A DNA stretch of 64,000 bases, taken from contig CAUJNA010000180.1 of assembly GCA_963377175.1 (NCBI GenBank), positions 689,133 to 753,132 of the forward strand, given 5' to 3'. This DNA is from Effrenium voratum (Eukaryota; Sar; Dinophyceae; Suessiales; Symbiodiniaceae). Numbering within the stretch: the stretch's first letter is position 1; each line of letters opens with the position of its first letter. Of the stretch, positions 55,697 through 64,000 are shown piece by piece. Both the position numbers and the translations under genes were made by a program. The notes under the pieces are model-generated. The model worked only from the letters and a program-made list of their open reading frames with translations, made no database searches and was not told the origin of the DNA.

Positions 55697-56655
55697 CTTC
55701 CAAGTGTTGGCTCTAAAGCGTAACCACAAGGAATGCCCTCATCCCAACCCTCCAAGGGGGCGGGCATTTGAACATGCCCCAATTCAGCACATAGAAGTGT
55801 CTCGTGTTCCGGCTCAAAAAACCCTTTCGGGCACCCTTCGCAAGGGTGCGTCTGCTCGTAACATCACCACGGAAACTCACCTCATGTAAGACAACCACAA
55901 AGGGACCCTGTGAATGCACTCCCAAACCACCCACGCGGAAATACGGAACAAAGCAGATGTATAACAAATACATCATATCTTCTTGAGGAGAGGTTTGGGG
56001 GAGGGCAACCCCTCTTAGACTTTCATCTTACTTGCCCAAAGAACCCTGTTTACCAAATTCTGAAACTGGAAACCTTGACTAAACTGGGTTACTCACAAGA
56101 CTATGGCACAAGGGTGGAACATAGGCCTCCGAAGGCAAACTAGAGAAAAGGTCTCGGAGCAAACCTGCCAAGACACATAGGGAAACCACAAAGTCTGATC
56201 TGGTCGAGCAGCTTTGGGCTGGAAAACACACATTTTCCCAACAAGTGAAAGGCCAAACATCCACCCAACTAGCGGCAAGTCTACATGATCAAATCAACAT
56301 GTGTCAGGGCCTCGGGGTCTCAACCCGGCAATCTTCTTCAAGCACCAGAAGGCTGGCCTTTTTCCAAAAGGCGATCTTCATAGGGCATCGAATGTAATAG
56401 CATTTAGTGAGTTAGTGAACAACACAACCATGACGAATGGATAATATGCAGCAGGCTCCGGATAGTGCACGGTTTATGTGGTGTATGTTGTTCTCTGTGT
56501 GGGTACCGCAATGGGTTGGGCAAAACAAGCCTGAACATATTTGGTTTGCCACTAAACTTGTCGCGCGCAAAACTGCACAAAGTCCGCAACCTCCAAAAGT
56601 CAGCATGAGTTTATCATTCTCAAAGCCAGCCCCAAGTAGGCTATGGGAAACAAAC
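55697..56655. other. Non-coding DNA, no supported gene
   Basis: No domain, codon bias or notable repeat was seen between the 117-bp array and the exon-like patch at 56656. Confidence 0.5.
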
Positions 56656-56799
56656 CTATTGGCTTCCGCCCGTCGGAACCCGCCTCCATGGCCAGCGCGT
56701 CCCGCATGATCCGCAGACGCTGGCGATGGCAGGTGGAACGCAGCATCGCCTGGACCTCAGATCGGCGCGTGGCGTGGAAGCCGAATGCCCACCCTCTAT
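56656..56799 (-). CDS. Probable exon, product unknown
   Basis: A 144-bp minus-strand block reads GWAFGFHATRRSEVQAMLRS, TCHRQRLRIMRDALAMEAGS then DGRKP, with G or C at most third positions, unlike the DNA around it. The 5' edge is a good acceptor (GGGTTGCCCCCAG|AT) and the 3' edge a possible donor (AATAG|GTTTGT). The peptide is Arg-rich and helical. No family is recognised and no companion exon was found. Confidence 0.4.
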   Translation of the reverse strand: MEGGHSASTPRADLRSRRCCVPPAIASVCGSCGTRWPWRRVPTGGSQ

Positions 56800-56972
56800 C
56801 TGGGGGCAACCCAAGCCCTGAGCAAAAGGTTGTTGGACGTTTTCAGGTTTAATGGAGAAGCCACTGGCCTTCCAAATGGAAAGCCCGTGGTCGTTTCCCG
56901 TGGCTATAAACATGCATTTAGAACCAATCTCTGAAATTGTTGGTCCACACAAATCCATGTAAACGTCCAAAA

Positions 56973-57064
56973 GGTCAAACACAAGAAAGGCACTTGTCCA
57001 ATGGAGCCATGAACAAACGGTCAAACACAAAAAAGGCACTTGTCCAATGGAGCCATGAACAAAC
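56973..57064 (+). repeat. 46-bp tandem duplication
   Basis: Two copies of GGTCAAACACAAGAAAGGCA... ending GCCATGAACAAAC, differing at a single A/G position, so recently formed. Confidence 0.9.
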
Positions 57065-57714
57065 TGCCAGGGGATATTCGCTTCAGAAAATAGCAAAGCC
57101 AGAGGTGAACAGAATGCGCTATTTAAAGACCGTGTTACCAGCTTATAATTTGTGTGTGATGCATTTTTTTCTGTAGCTATGACGTATATGATGTTTTTGT
57201 ACCCATTCCCCAAGGCTGAATACCCGTTTTGCCTTGAGGAAATCGAGTTGCACGGCAGATTTGGCTCTATGTCGAGAAATACGGAACGCTATGGTCTTGA
57301 CACCCAACCCCCTTGCTTTCCACCTTCGTTCCCGCTTCGCATGTTGTCAAGCACTGCCAAAGGTAGAAAGGCGATTGGCTCCGGGGGGGGGCTCAAAGCT
57401 GACTATGGGCCCGTTAGAAGGGAAGACCGGAGGATGGTTCAACAGCTGGTCTTTAAACAGAAAGCCCTTGATGCATTTGGGTCGGTTCGCAGCCGTTGTT
57501 TAGCGTTCCCCTTTGGTTGCGGTAGAGGTGTCAAACTTGTTTCAATGGTGTCAGATGACATGCAAAGCTCCCATTTGAACTCGCCCCAAAACTGGCTGGG
57601 CCAAAGCCCCTGAAAATGGAAGTTCAGCTTGTTCTTTGCCTTGAGTTTCGTATTTCCCAAAAGTTGAACAGTTTGTTTTTGGCCCAAGCAGAACAATGAA
57701 CAGGCCAAATGCAG

Positions 57715-58005
57715 CAAGCTAAGCCTCCCACGAACTCCATGAGGTCGCCATGCAGCACTGCTGCCTGGCAATCGATGGATCGATCGGATTCGCTGAAGAA
57801 CGGAAGCGATGACCTGCGGCCGAAATGTCCAGTATCTTTCGGCATCCAAAAGGGATTGAAGGCCAAGGGCCATGTATTGTTGCAGGAAAACGGTGTGTGC
57901 AGCCTCTTTCCGTGTGTAGACGTTGATAACGTGTGGCAGCCCCCAAGCGAACTGCACACGAAAGTGGGCCAGCCGAAGCCAACCCACCCTCCCAAGCAAG
58001 GGCAC
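57715..58005 (-). CDS. Coding-like fragment, possibly from a LINE endonuclease
   Basis: A minus-strand frame reads LRLAHFRVQFAWGLPHVINV, then YTRKEAAHTVFLQQYMALGL and VLQRIRSIHRLPGSS, with moderate third-position G/C bias. The RVQFAWG-x-HVINVYT segment vaguely recalls the central strands of AP-endonuclease domains of non-LTR elements, but the catalytic GDFN box is not seen. It is also possible that the frame is chance. No splice sites were assigned. Confidence 0.25.
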
Positions 58006-58261
58006 TCAAGCCTCAAGTCATGGGGTCCCCGCCATGAGTCCCCAAAATGGGTCCCCCAAAAGTAATGTGCTCTTTGCTCAAATGCTACCTAAAAAGCGCT
58101 ATTTAAACTCTTTTTGCCACATAAATCGACATTGCTCAAATAGTGACTAAAAAGCTAGATTTGCTACATTTTTTCCTCTGGGCACATGAACCTTGATGCT
58201 GCCACTTCATGTTCAAGGTCAGCAGAATCTGGGGCAATGGACAATTGGCATGATGACCCAA

Positions 58262-58790
58262 ATGCTACTCAAATACTCCAAAACACATCCTAATTTGAAG
58301 ATTTTGGTCGAATCTGCTCAAATGCTGCTCAAATGCTACTCAAATGCTACTCAAATGCTCCTCAAATGCTGCTCAAATACTCCAAAACACATCCTAATTT
58401 GAAGGTGTTGGTCGAATCTGCTCAAATGCTACTCAAATGCTACTCAAATGCCACTCAAATGCTACTCAAATACTCCAAAACACATCCTAATTTGAAGATT
58501 TTGGTCGAATCTGCTCAAATGCCACTCAAATGCTACTCAAATGCTACTCAAATACTCCAAAACACATCCTAATTTGAAGGTGTTGGTCGAATCTGCTCAA
58601 ATGCTACTCAAATGCTACTCAAATGCCACTCAAATGCTACTCAAATACTCGCAATACTCAAAAACACATCCTAATTTGAAGATTTAGGTCGCAATCTGCC
58701 TCAAAATGCTTATCTCAAATGCTACTCAAATGCTACTCAAATGCAACTCAAATGCTACTCAAATACTCCAAAACACATCCATTGAAAGGT
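58262..58790 (+). repeat. 11-bp satellite with alternating higher-order units
   Basis: CTCAAATGCTA units (11 bp) are repeated in blocks. The blocks are separated by a conserved spacer AACACATCCTAATTTGAAG followed by TTGGTCGAATCTG. Spacers occur near 58280, 58384, 58479, 58559 and 58661, plus a truncated one near 58770. They alternate two versions, GATTTTGG and GGTGTTGG, giving an A-B-A-B-A order. Block length differs by whole 11-bp units. Confidence 0.9.
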
Positions 58791-60337
58791 TTGCCCAAAT
58801 TCACGAAAAAGACCTTTAAATTAGGTGGTCCCAGGGTATACCAACCCCCACTCAATCCATAGGATCCAGCATGGGTTCCCAATGTTTACCCCCCCGCACT
58901 CAATGTGCAGTTTTGCTGCTTTTAAGCGCTTAACTGTTGGGGGACCCCTTTTGCGGACTCTTAGCAGTGATTCTATGATCCTATCCCATGAACCCCCTGA
59001 TTTAGGCCCTATGTGTTGCAAGAGCTTGGCAGGAGCTGGAGAGGCAGCGCGAGCTCCAGGGTAAAGATCAGGACGGAATCGAATCGCCGAGTTCGGGAAG
59101 TTGGATACGTCAAGTGAGTCAGGGAAGGGACTGGGGATAGCAACCTGATGGTCATGACCATGGTCATTAGATCCAACATATTTTGGACTAGTTGAGGCTG
59201 GGTGATCGCTTGTTGGGGAAGCACCCGTGGACAAAAGTTTGGAAGACAACCCTCAACTACAAGCCTTTTCCGCTTTCAGGGTTGCAACGATTGTACCCAT
59301 CTTGCCCCGCAGCTTGTCCAAAAGGGCTTGGCTTTTTGCTGACCCGTGTTTCAACAGGGGAACTTGGGGCTTCCGAAGGATGCCCAAAATGGATTGACTC
59401 TGCTGCACGATCCCGGCAACACTCCCCGGAAAAATGTGTGGGGAGTCGTTGCATCCAGTTTTGAGGCAAGCCCAACCATTTGCGCGGCCTTCCACTTGAA
59501 ATGCACCAAGTGTCTTTCCGCATTTCAAGATAGGCCACTGTGTTGTTTTGAAGTCCCCCTAAGTCCCCCTGTGACTTCATGTGATTGACCTCAAAACCGG
59601 TCATTCTCTATGCCGATAGATTTTGTGCGCTCGTCCATGGACACTTCGGGAGGGGCGAGTCCGCGGCACGGAATGGGATCGAGCCCCCCCAAGACACGAC
59701 GAGACCGAATCCGGCCCACAGTCACACACAAAAAATTGGGTGCAGCCACCCACCAGCATGCAAACAAAGAAACAAAAGCAAGGCACGCCAAACCCATCAA
59801 CACGGCACGCTAGCCCACAAACAGGAAGTTAATTTTGAAGAAAACGGATCCAAGACCCACCAACTCAAACCCAAACCCACCTGGGCTTCGGCTATGAGTA
59901 AAGTAGCTCGCAGCTTACCAAAGGAACCCCCCATTCGAAAACCAGATGCAACATGTTTGGTCACCACCAGTAGGCAGCATAGACGCCGGAACCCACCCGG
60001 GCGGTTTCTTCACTGCGCCCAGCAAAGTGACATGTTTGAACAATTGCCTCTAGACTCACGGTGTTTCTGACCTCAGCTAGTTTTGAGAACCTCGAAATGT
60101 TCACTGTACTTGACACCCACAGGAAGGCCGTCACTTTGGGGGGGGTCCGTCCTATGATGCAAGCCCAATATGTATAGTTACGGCCAAACCATCCCGCTTG
60201 CCCGCGACGTCTGCGACCGCCCCCGCCCCGACCCTTAAAAAAACGTGGCAGGCGTGGGAGCTTGTAGACCTGTGTGTGGTGAACTCCCTCAAAAACTTGG
60301 GGGTCGAAACCTGGATTTGGAGCACCCTGTCTTGGTT
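58791..60337. other. Non-coding DNA, no supported gene
   Basis: A minus-strand reading at 58821-59249 and a plus-strand reading at 59585-60070 are open but have no domain and no base-use bias. Nothing else is recognised. Confidence 0.5.
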
Positions 60338-60570
60338 TAAACCCTAAACCCTAAAAACCCCAAAACCCCTTTAAAAAAACCTAAACCCTAAAAACCCTAA
60401 ACCTAAACCCTAAAAACCCTAAACCTAAACCCTAAAAACCCTAAACCTAAACCCTAACAACCCTAAACCTAAACCCTAAAAACCCTAAATACCCTAAACC
60501 CTAAAAACCCTAAACCTAAACCCTAAAAACCCTAAACCTAAACCCTAACAACCCTAAACCTAAACCCTAA
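60338..60570 (+). repeat. Interstitial telomere-like (CCCTAAA)n-derived satellite
   Basis: After a short CCCTAAA start, the block settles into a 22-bp unit made of AAAAACCCT, AAACCT and AAACCCT, repeated about eight times. Some units carry AACAACCCT in place of AAAAACCCT. The base motif is the TTTAGGG type used by plants and dinoflagellates. Unique DNA continues on both sides, so it is not a chromosome end here. Confidence 0.9.
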
Positions 60571-61135
60571 AGGCAGCGGCAGACATCCCCATAAAGATGC
60601 TTCTGGGCGAGCCGCGTGTTTTGTCGGTATAGTTATTCCCCTCCACGTTTGTTTGGGCAGGACATACCCTCATAGTGGTACATAGCCGTTTGCAGACCTA
60701 TGAACCCCCTACCAAGAAATATCGTTAAAGAGGCACGAGGCTTTCCAAATGGGTGGTTTTCATTGGGTTTGCTCTAACCAACAAGACGACCCTCAAAAGA
60801 AGGCACAGACTCTTTGCTTGCCTACTATTTGGTGGCATCTTTGAACCTGGGACACGTGTGTGTTTCCCACTAGCAAAATTCATGGGGCCTTGCTAGGGCA
60901 CCAAGTTTCTCTGAGATGCTTTCCACTAGTTATCACGAATCTAGCTACGCAGCCAATGTATAAGGGTGAAGCATACTTCCCTCAGATACTCACGAAGGCA
61001 TCATTCATGCACTTGTTTTTTTTTTTTTTTCTGGGACCTCTGTTTGAGCCCTTTTTTTTCCTCCCCTTCCGGTTCTTGTTGGGGGCAAGCTTCGACCCCC
61101 CCCTCCGTGCAACACGTAGCGCGGCCTCTGCACAG
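60571..61135. other. Non-coding DNA with a T15 tract
   Basis: No coding signal. A run of 15 T at 61016-61030 and a second T-rich tract at about 61050 precede the exon-like block and could serve as polypyrimidine tracts. Confidence 0.5.
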
Positions 61136-61234
61136 GAGCTCCAGCGGGTGGCCGCAGAGACCACCTTCCGGCAGCGACATCGGCAGCTGCTGGAGGAAGG
61201 AAGGGCGCTGCAGGCGGATGGCCACGTCTCCTAG
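61136..61234 (+). CDS. Probable terminal exon, coiled-coil-like peptide
   Basis: After CCTCTGCACAG the plus strand reads ELQRVAAETTFRQRHRQLLE then EGRALQADGHVS and a TAG. Third positions are almost all G or C. The frame is also open upstream to about 61090 (FDPPLRATRSAASAQ), so the acceptor could lie earlier. The peptide has a heptad-like pattern of Leu/Val with many Arg, Gln and Glu, as in a coiled coil. No family is recognised and no upstream exon was found. Confidence 0.4.
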   Translation, partial: ELQRVAAETTFRQRHRQLLEEGRALQADGHVS

Positions 61235-63123
61235 ATTCTTTGGTGCATTTGCTTGGTTAGGACTGAAGAACTTGTGGCCAACGAAGGGGTTTTCCGTATG
61301 AAACCACTGAAAGTCATAAACTTTTGGCAGGGGAGCAGAATGCAACCGAGTTATGGTGTCCCCGAATGTCCCGGACAATTGGTTGGGGTTGGTTTGAGCT
61401 GAATTTCTGGTTCTTGTGGAGGGTTAATGGGAAGTGGTTGGGGTTGGGGAGCTGAATTTCTGGTTCTTGTGGAGGGATGGGAGGCTGCCCTGAACCCAAC
61501 AAATCCAACCCACGAAAGTTGCAGGGAAGCTGAGAAGCATATGAAGCAGAAACATGAACATTGTGTTTTTTGGTGGGCCAAGATGACAGGGCCAGCTTTG
61601 GCTCCGTGTTTTGGAGGGGAGTTTTCCACTGCGTCCTGGAGAGCTGTTCGGCATGATACCTTAACCTTTGAAACGTTGTGCTGGCTCATCATTGCCCCTT
61701 TTTGGGTGCTTGAAACATCGACTTGAGGTCATGTTAGGGGACACAAGCCCTGGATAATCTGAGGGCTTCGCGTCACCTGCCATTGTTTGAGTTCAATGCC
61801 TTGCGCTCGCGAACACCCTGGTTCAATGCCATTTTGGGAAGCTCCCATGTGTTGGTTTGATCTTGGGAATGACTTCAGATCAATCCGGAGGACACGAAGG
61901 GGGGTGGTCCCCGGTGGGATACGAAAATTCTTGAGCGGTCGGAGCCCCTCTGAGTTAGGGTCCATGAGTTGGGGCTGCGAAATGGGGAGGGGTTCCCTGG
62001 AGAAAAAACAAGTGAGCTCAACTTTTCTTCAATTGGATTGACCCTGACAGAGAATAGCCCAAAGATCCGCACAATTTTCCTCCAAGTTCACTTGACCCTG
62101 GGTCAACACCAATGGTACCATTTTGGGGTAGGTGCACCACCCATTTTAGTCTAGTTTAGTGGGGGTTGGGATGTTCACTGGGGGTACGGGGTTTTGACCC
62201 ATGGCCACTTGTCTAGCGGAAGGACTCATCTCCCTTCGGAGTTGCCATGGCTCAATTTGGAGCCAAGCTCCAAAAGGTTCGCCACATGGCAACCATGTTG
62301 AGAGGTTCCCAGAAATTGACCTTGTGCCCCGGCGTGGCAACCTTTTGGTTTGGTGGAATTCCCACAAATCTGGTCTGAATATTACAGAAGATGCGTCTCT
62401 CATTTTCAGGTGCTGTCTAAGTGAGATTCACATGGAAGTTCGCTTTCACCCCACTTGATATGGCACGTGGTGTCACGGGGTGTGCATGTCAGCTCGGAGG
62501 CCAAGAAATTGTTGGGACCTTTTGGGACGAATTCCTTTGGCCAGGTCCAGTGCGTTGACCGCGGATGTTTGCACATGTTGAAGTGTTCCACCCCAAAAAA
62601 GTGACCTGGACAGCATATCAAAGTCAACCCCGCCACATGTCCAGGGTGCTTGTTGATCGATTTGGAAGCACTCGTCACGGTCCGCCAGGCTTCTGCTACT
62701 TTCCGAAGTGAAGCGTTCAGTGACACCCGTTCCTTCGAGCGGAGGGCTTCCCGTTGGTCAAAACAATACAGTCCTCCCAAGGGGGGCTGGGCAACTGGGC
62801 AACTGGGATTCGACATATTGTTCGGAGCCCGTTCTAAGAAGCAAAAAGGGGAGCGGAGCCATGTTGCATTCCCAGCCACCCGAGTTGGGCATGGACCCTA
62901 GGTGTCCTTTTTGGTCGTTTTGCTCTAAAAATAGATGGCGATTCCTGGTTTACCTGGTGGTGTAATCATCCAGGCATGTGAATCACAGTGAACTCCCACG
63001 TTGCCAGTCGAGCAAGCGCCACGGCAAGTTCGCGGGATTGATCTTGGGCACCGGTTTTCGATGACGCAACACATGTCCAACGACCGTTGATATGGATTTT
63101 GGCACCGATTTATCATTGGGGCT
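61235..63123. other. Non-coding DNA with a ~62-bp duplication
   Basis: GAGCTGAATTTCTGGTTCTT occurs at about 61397 and 61459 within a duplicated GGTTGGGGTTGG-rich segment. No coding signal was seen in the rest. Confidence 0.5.
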
Positions 63124-63235
63124 GGGGAGAGAGGAGGGGGGGAGGGAGCCCAAATAAGCCCTAAATAAGGCCTTATTCAGGGCTTAATAAGGGCTTATTT
63201 GTGCTCCCTTCCCCCTCTCCTCCCTCCCCCCCAAT
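63124..63235. repeat. ~110-bp palindrome (miniature inverted-repeat candidate)
   Basis: A purine-rich left flank (GGAGGGGGGGAGGGAGC) and pyrimidine-rich right flank (GCTCCCTTCCCCCTCTCC) are inverted copies. Inside them CAAATAAGCCCT (63151-63162) matches AGGGCTTATTTG (63190-63201), and the centre contains the perfect palindrome AATAAGGCCTTATT. The whole can fold into one long hairpin. Confidence 0.8.
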
Positions 63236-64000
63236 CCCGATGAATTTACGAAGATGTTTGTTTCAGGGAATCGATTTTGAGCGCAGGCGGAGATCCACGC
63301 AGATCGCAAGCTTCTGGCGAGCAAGGAGCCAGATCAAAAGCGGTCGGCTGGGAGTCTCCACCGTTTGGCGTTTGTTTGATCGGTTAGTTTGGTGAGAATT
63401 AGATGGGGGTTCACTTGTTTGGATGGTTTGTTTTTGCACTTACAAGGGAAACCCATCGATATTTCCAAGAGGCCACCTATGTCCATGTCCCTTCAACTGT
63501 GGTGCGCTGTGCAGTTTGGGTGTAGCTGTTTGACCTGCGATGGTCAGCTTGGCTGTTGCGATGAAACTATGCAAGCTTTGCCTGTTCAAGTCAATCCTTT
63601 GCAGATTGCAATCCATCCCATATTGCAGTGCCATGGCTTGCTGGACGACCGGGTACCTGGTACTTGCGCCCCTTTTGTGCAACTGCGCGGAGGTGCAACG
63701 TTCCCCTGTTTGGAGTGAGGGTCTGAAGACTCTAGGAACACGAACATAGTAAGCGTCCATCCCAGCCAGAAATTCATGCAGCACGTTTCAGCCCTCTTGA
63801 TTCTGTGCCGTGGGTTTAGGCAGACAGCAGACCCCCTTCACCGGCCTCTCTCCGCTTGCCGTTGGGTGGCAAGATAGCCACTAATACTCTGGAAAGAGCG
63901 GACAATCACTCCCAAATTTTGGAAGCTTCGTAAGCCACAGGCACACATCCTGCGGATGTCTTGAGGAGCCTTCTCGTTGCGGACTTCCGAAGGATAGTTT
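63236..64000. other. Non-coding DNA, no supported gene
   Basis: Open frames on both strands overlap each other (about 63389-63784) and none shows a domain or base-use bias. Confidence 0.5.

Noticed and set aside
55183..55782. 199-codon minus-strand frame taken as a protein
   Set aside because: It is produced by a 117-bp tandem repeat whose period is divisible by three. No start context, domain or independent support.
60338..60570. True chromosome end
   Set aside because: Unique DNA continues for more than 3 kb on the right, and the repeat is a compound 22-bp unit and not pure telomere sequence.
1..64000. tRNA, rRNA or spliced-leader RNA genes
   Set aside because: I looked for box A/B-like blocks, rRNA core words and a full-length leader gene and saw none. 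A covariance-model scan would be needed to exclude diverged tRNAs.

Overview
This window looks like nuclear DNA of a dinoflagellate, most likely of the Symbiodiniaceae/Suessiales type. The evidence is: (i) a 15-nt match to the 3' part of the dinoflagellate spliced leader (23379-23393, minus strand) just upstream of a retroelement ORF; (ii) reverse-transcriptase, RNase H, tyrosine-recombinase and SLBP-like protein signatures of kinds I associate with dinoflagellate mobile genes; (iii) isolated short ORF patches with strong G/C at third codon positions in long low-information DNA; and (iv) an interstitial block of plant/dinoflagellate-type telomere-like repeats. There are no bacterial-style operons. 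Species assignment is inference. Layout: 1-10.1 kb is almost all non-coding, with one probable exon (8512-8634, minus). 10.1-23.4 kb is a minus-strand retroelement. Read from its 5' end (right side) it has a spliced-leader relict, an N-terminal gag-like ORF with a Cys4 zinc-finger-like motif, a very long central ORF with a C5-methyltransferase-like block and the start of the RT, then the RT palm (FVDD) and RNase H in other frames. It is split by a 5.8-kb element (16601-22429) with ~1.2-kb terminal inverted repeats. Each repeat arm carries a small ORF resembling the RNA-binding domain of histone stem-loop-binding protein (SLBP). The interior holds a spliced plus-strand gene with a hAT-like C-terminal motif and a minus-strand tyrosine-recombinase remnant, plus a 28-bp minisatellite and hairpins. 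23.4-64 kb is non-coding DNA with satellites (52 bp, 117 bp, 11 bp with an alternating higher-order pattern, telomere-like 22 bp), palindromes and scattered fragments: a two-exon P-loop NTPase fragment (35771-36294, plus), a frameshifted RNase H element (36248-37553, minus), an RT fragment (53573-53875, minus) and a few unassigned exons. The most striking signal is an 18-19-nt hairpin that recurs eleven times in the retroelement coding sequence. Its stem is kept, its 3-nt loop varies, one copy has a compensatory stem change, and one copy is read in a different reading frame from the other ten. It therefore behaves like a nucleic-acid element that inserts into coding sequence, not like a protein motif.
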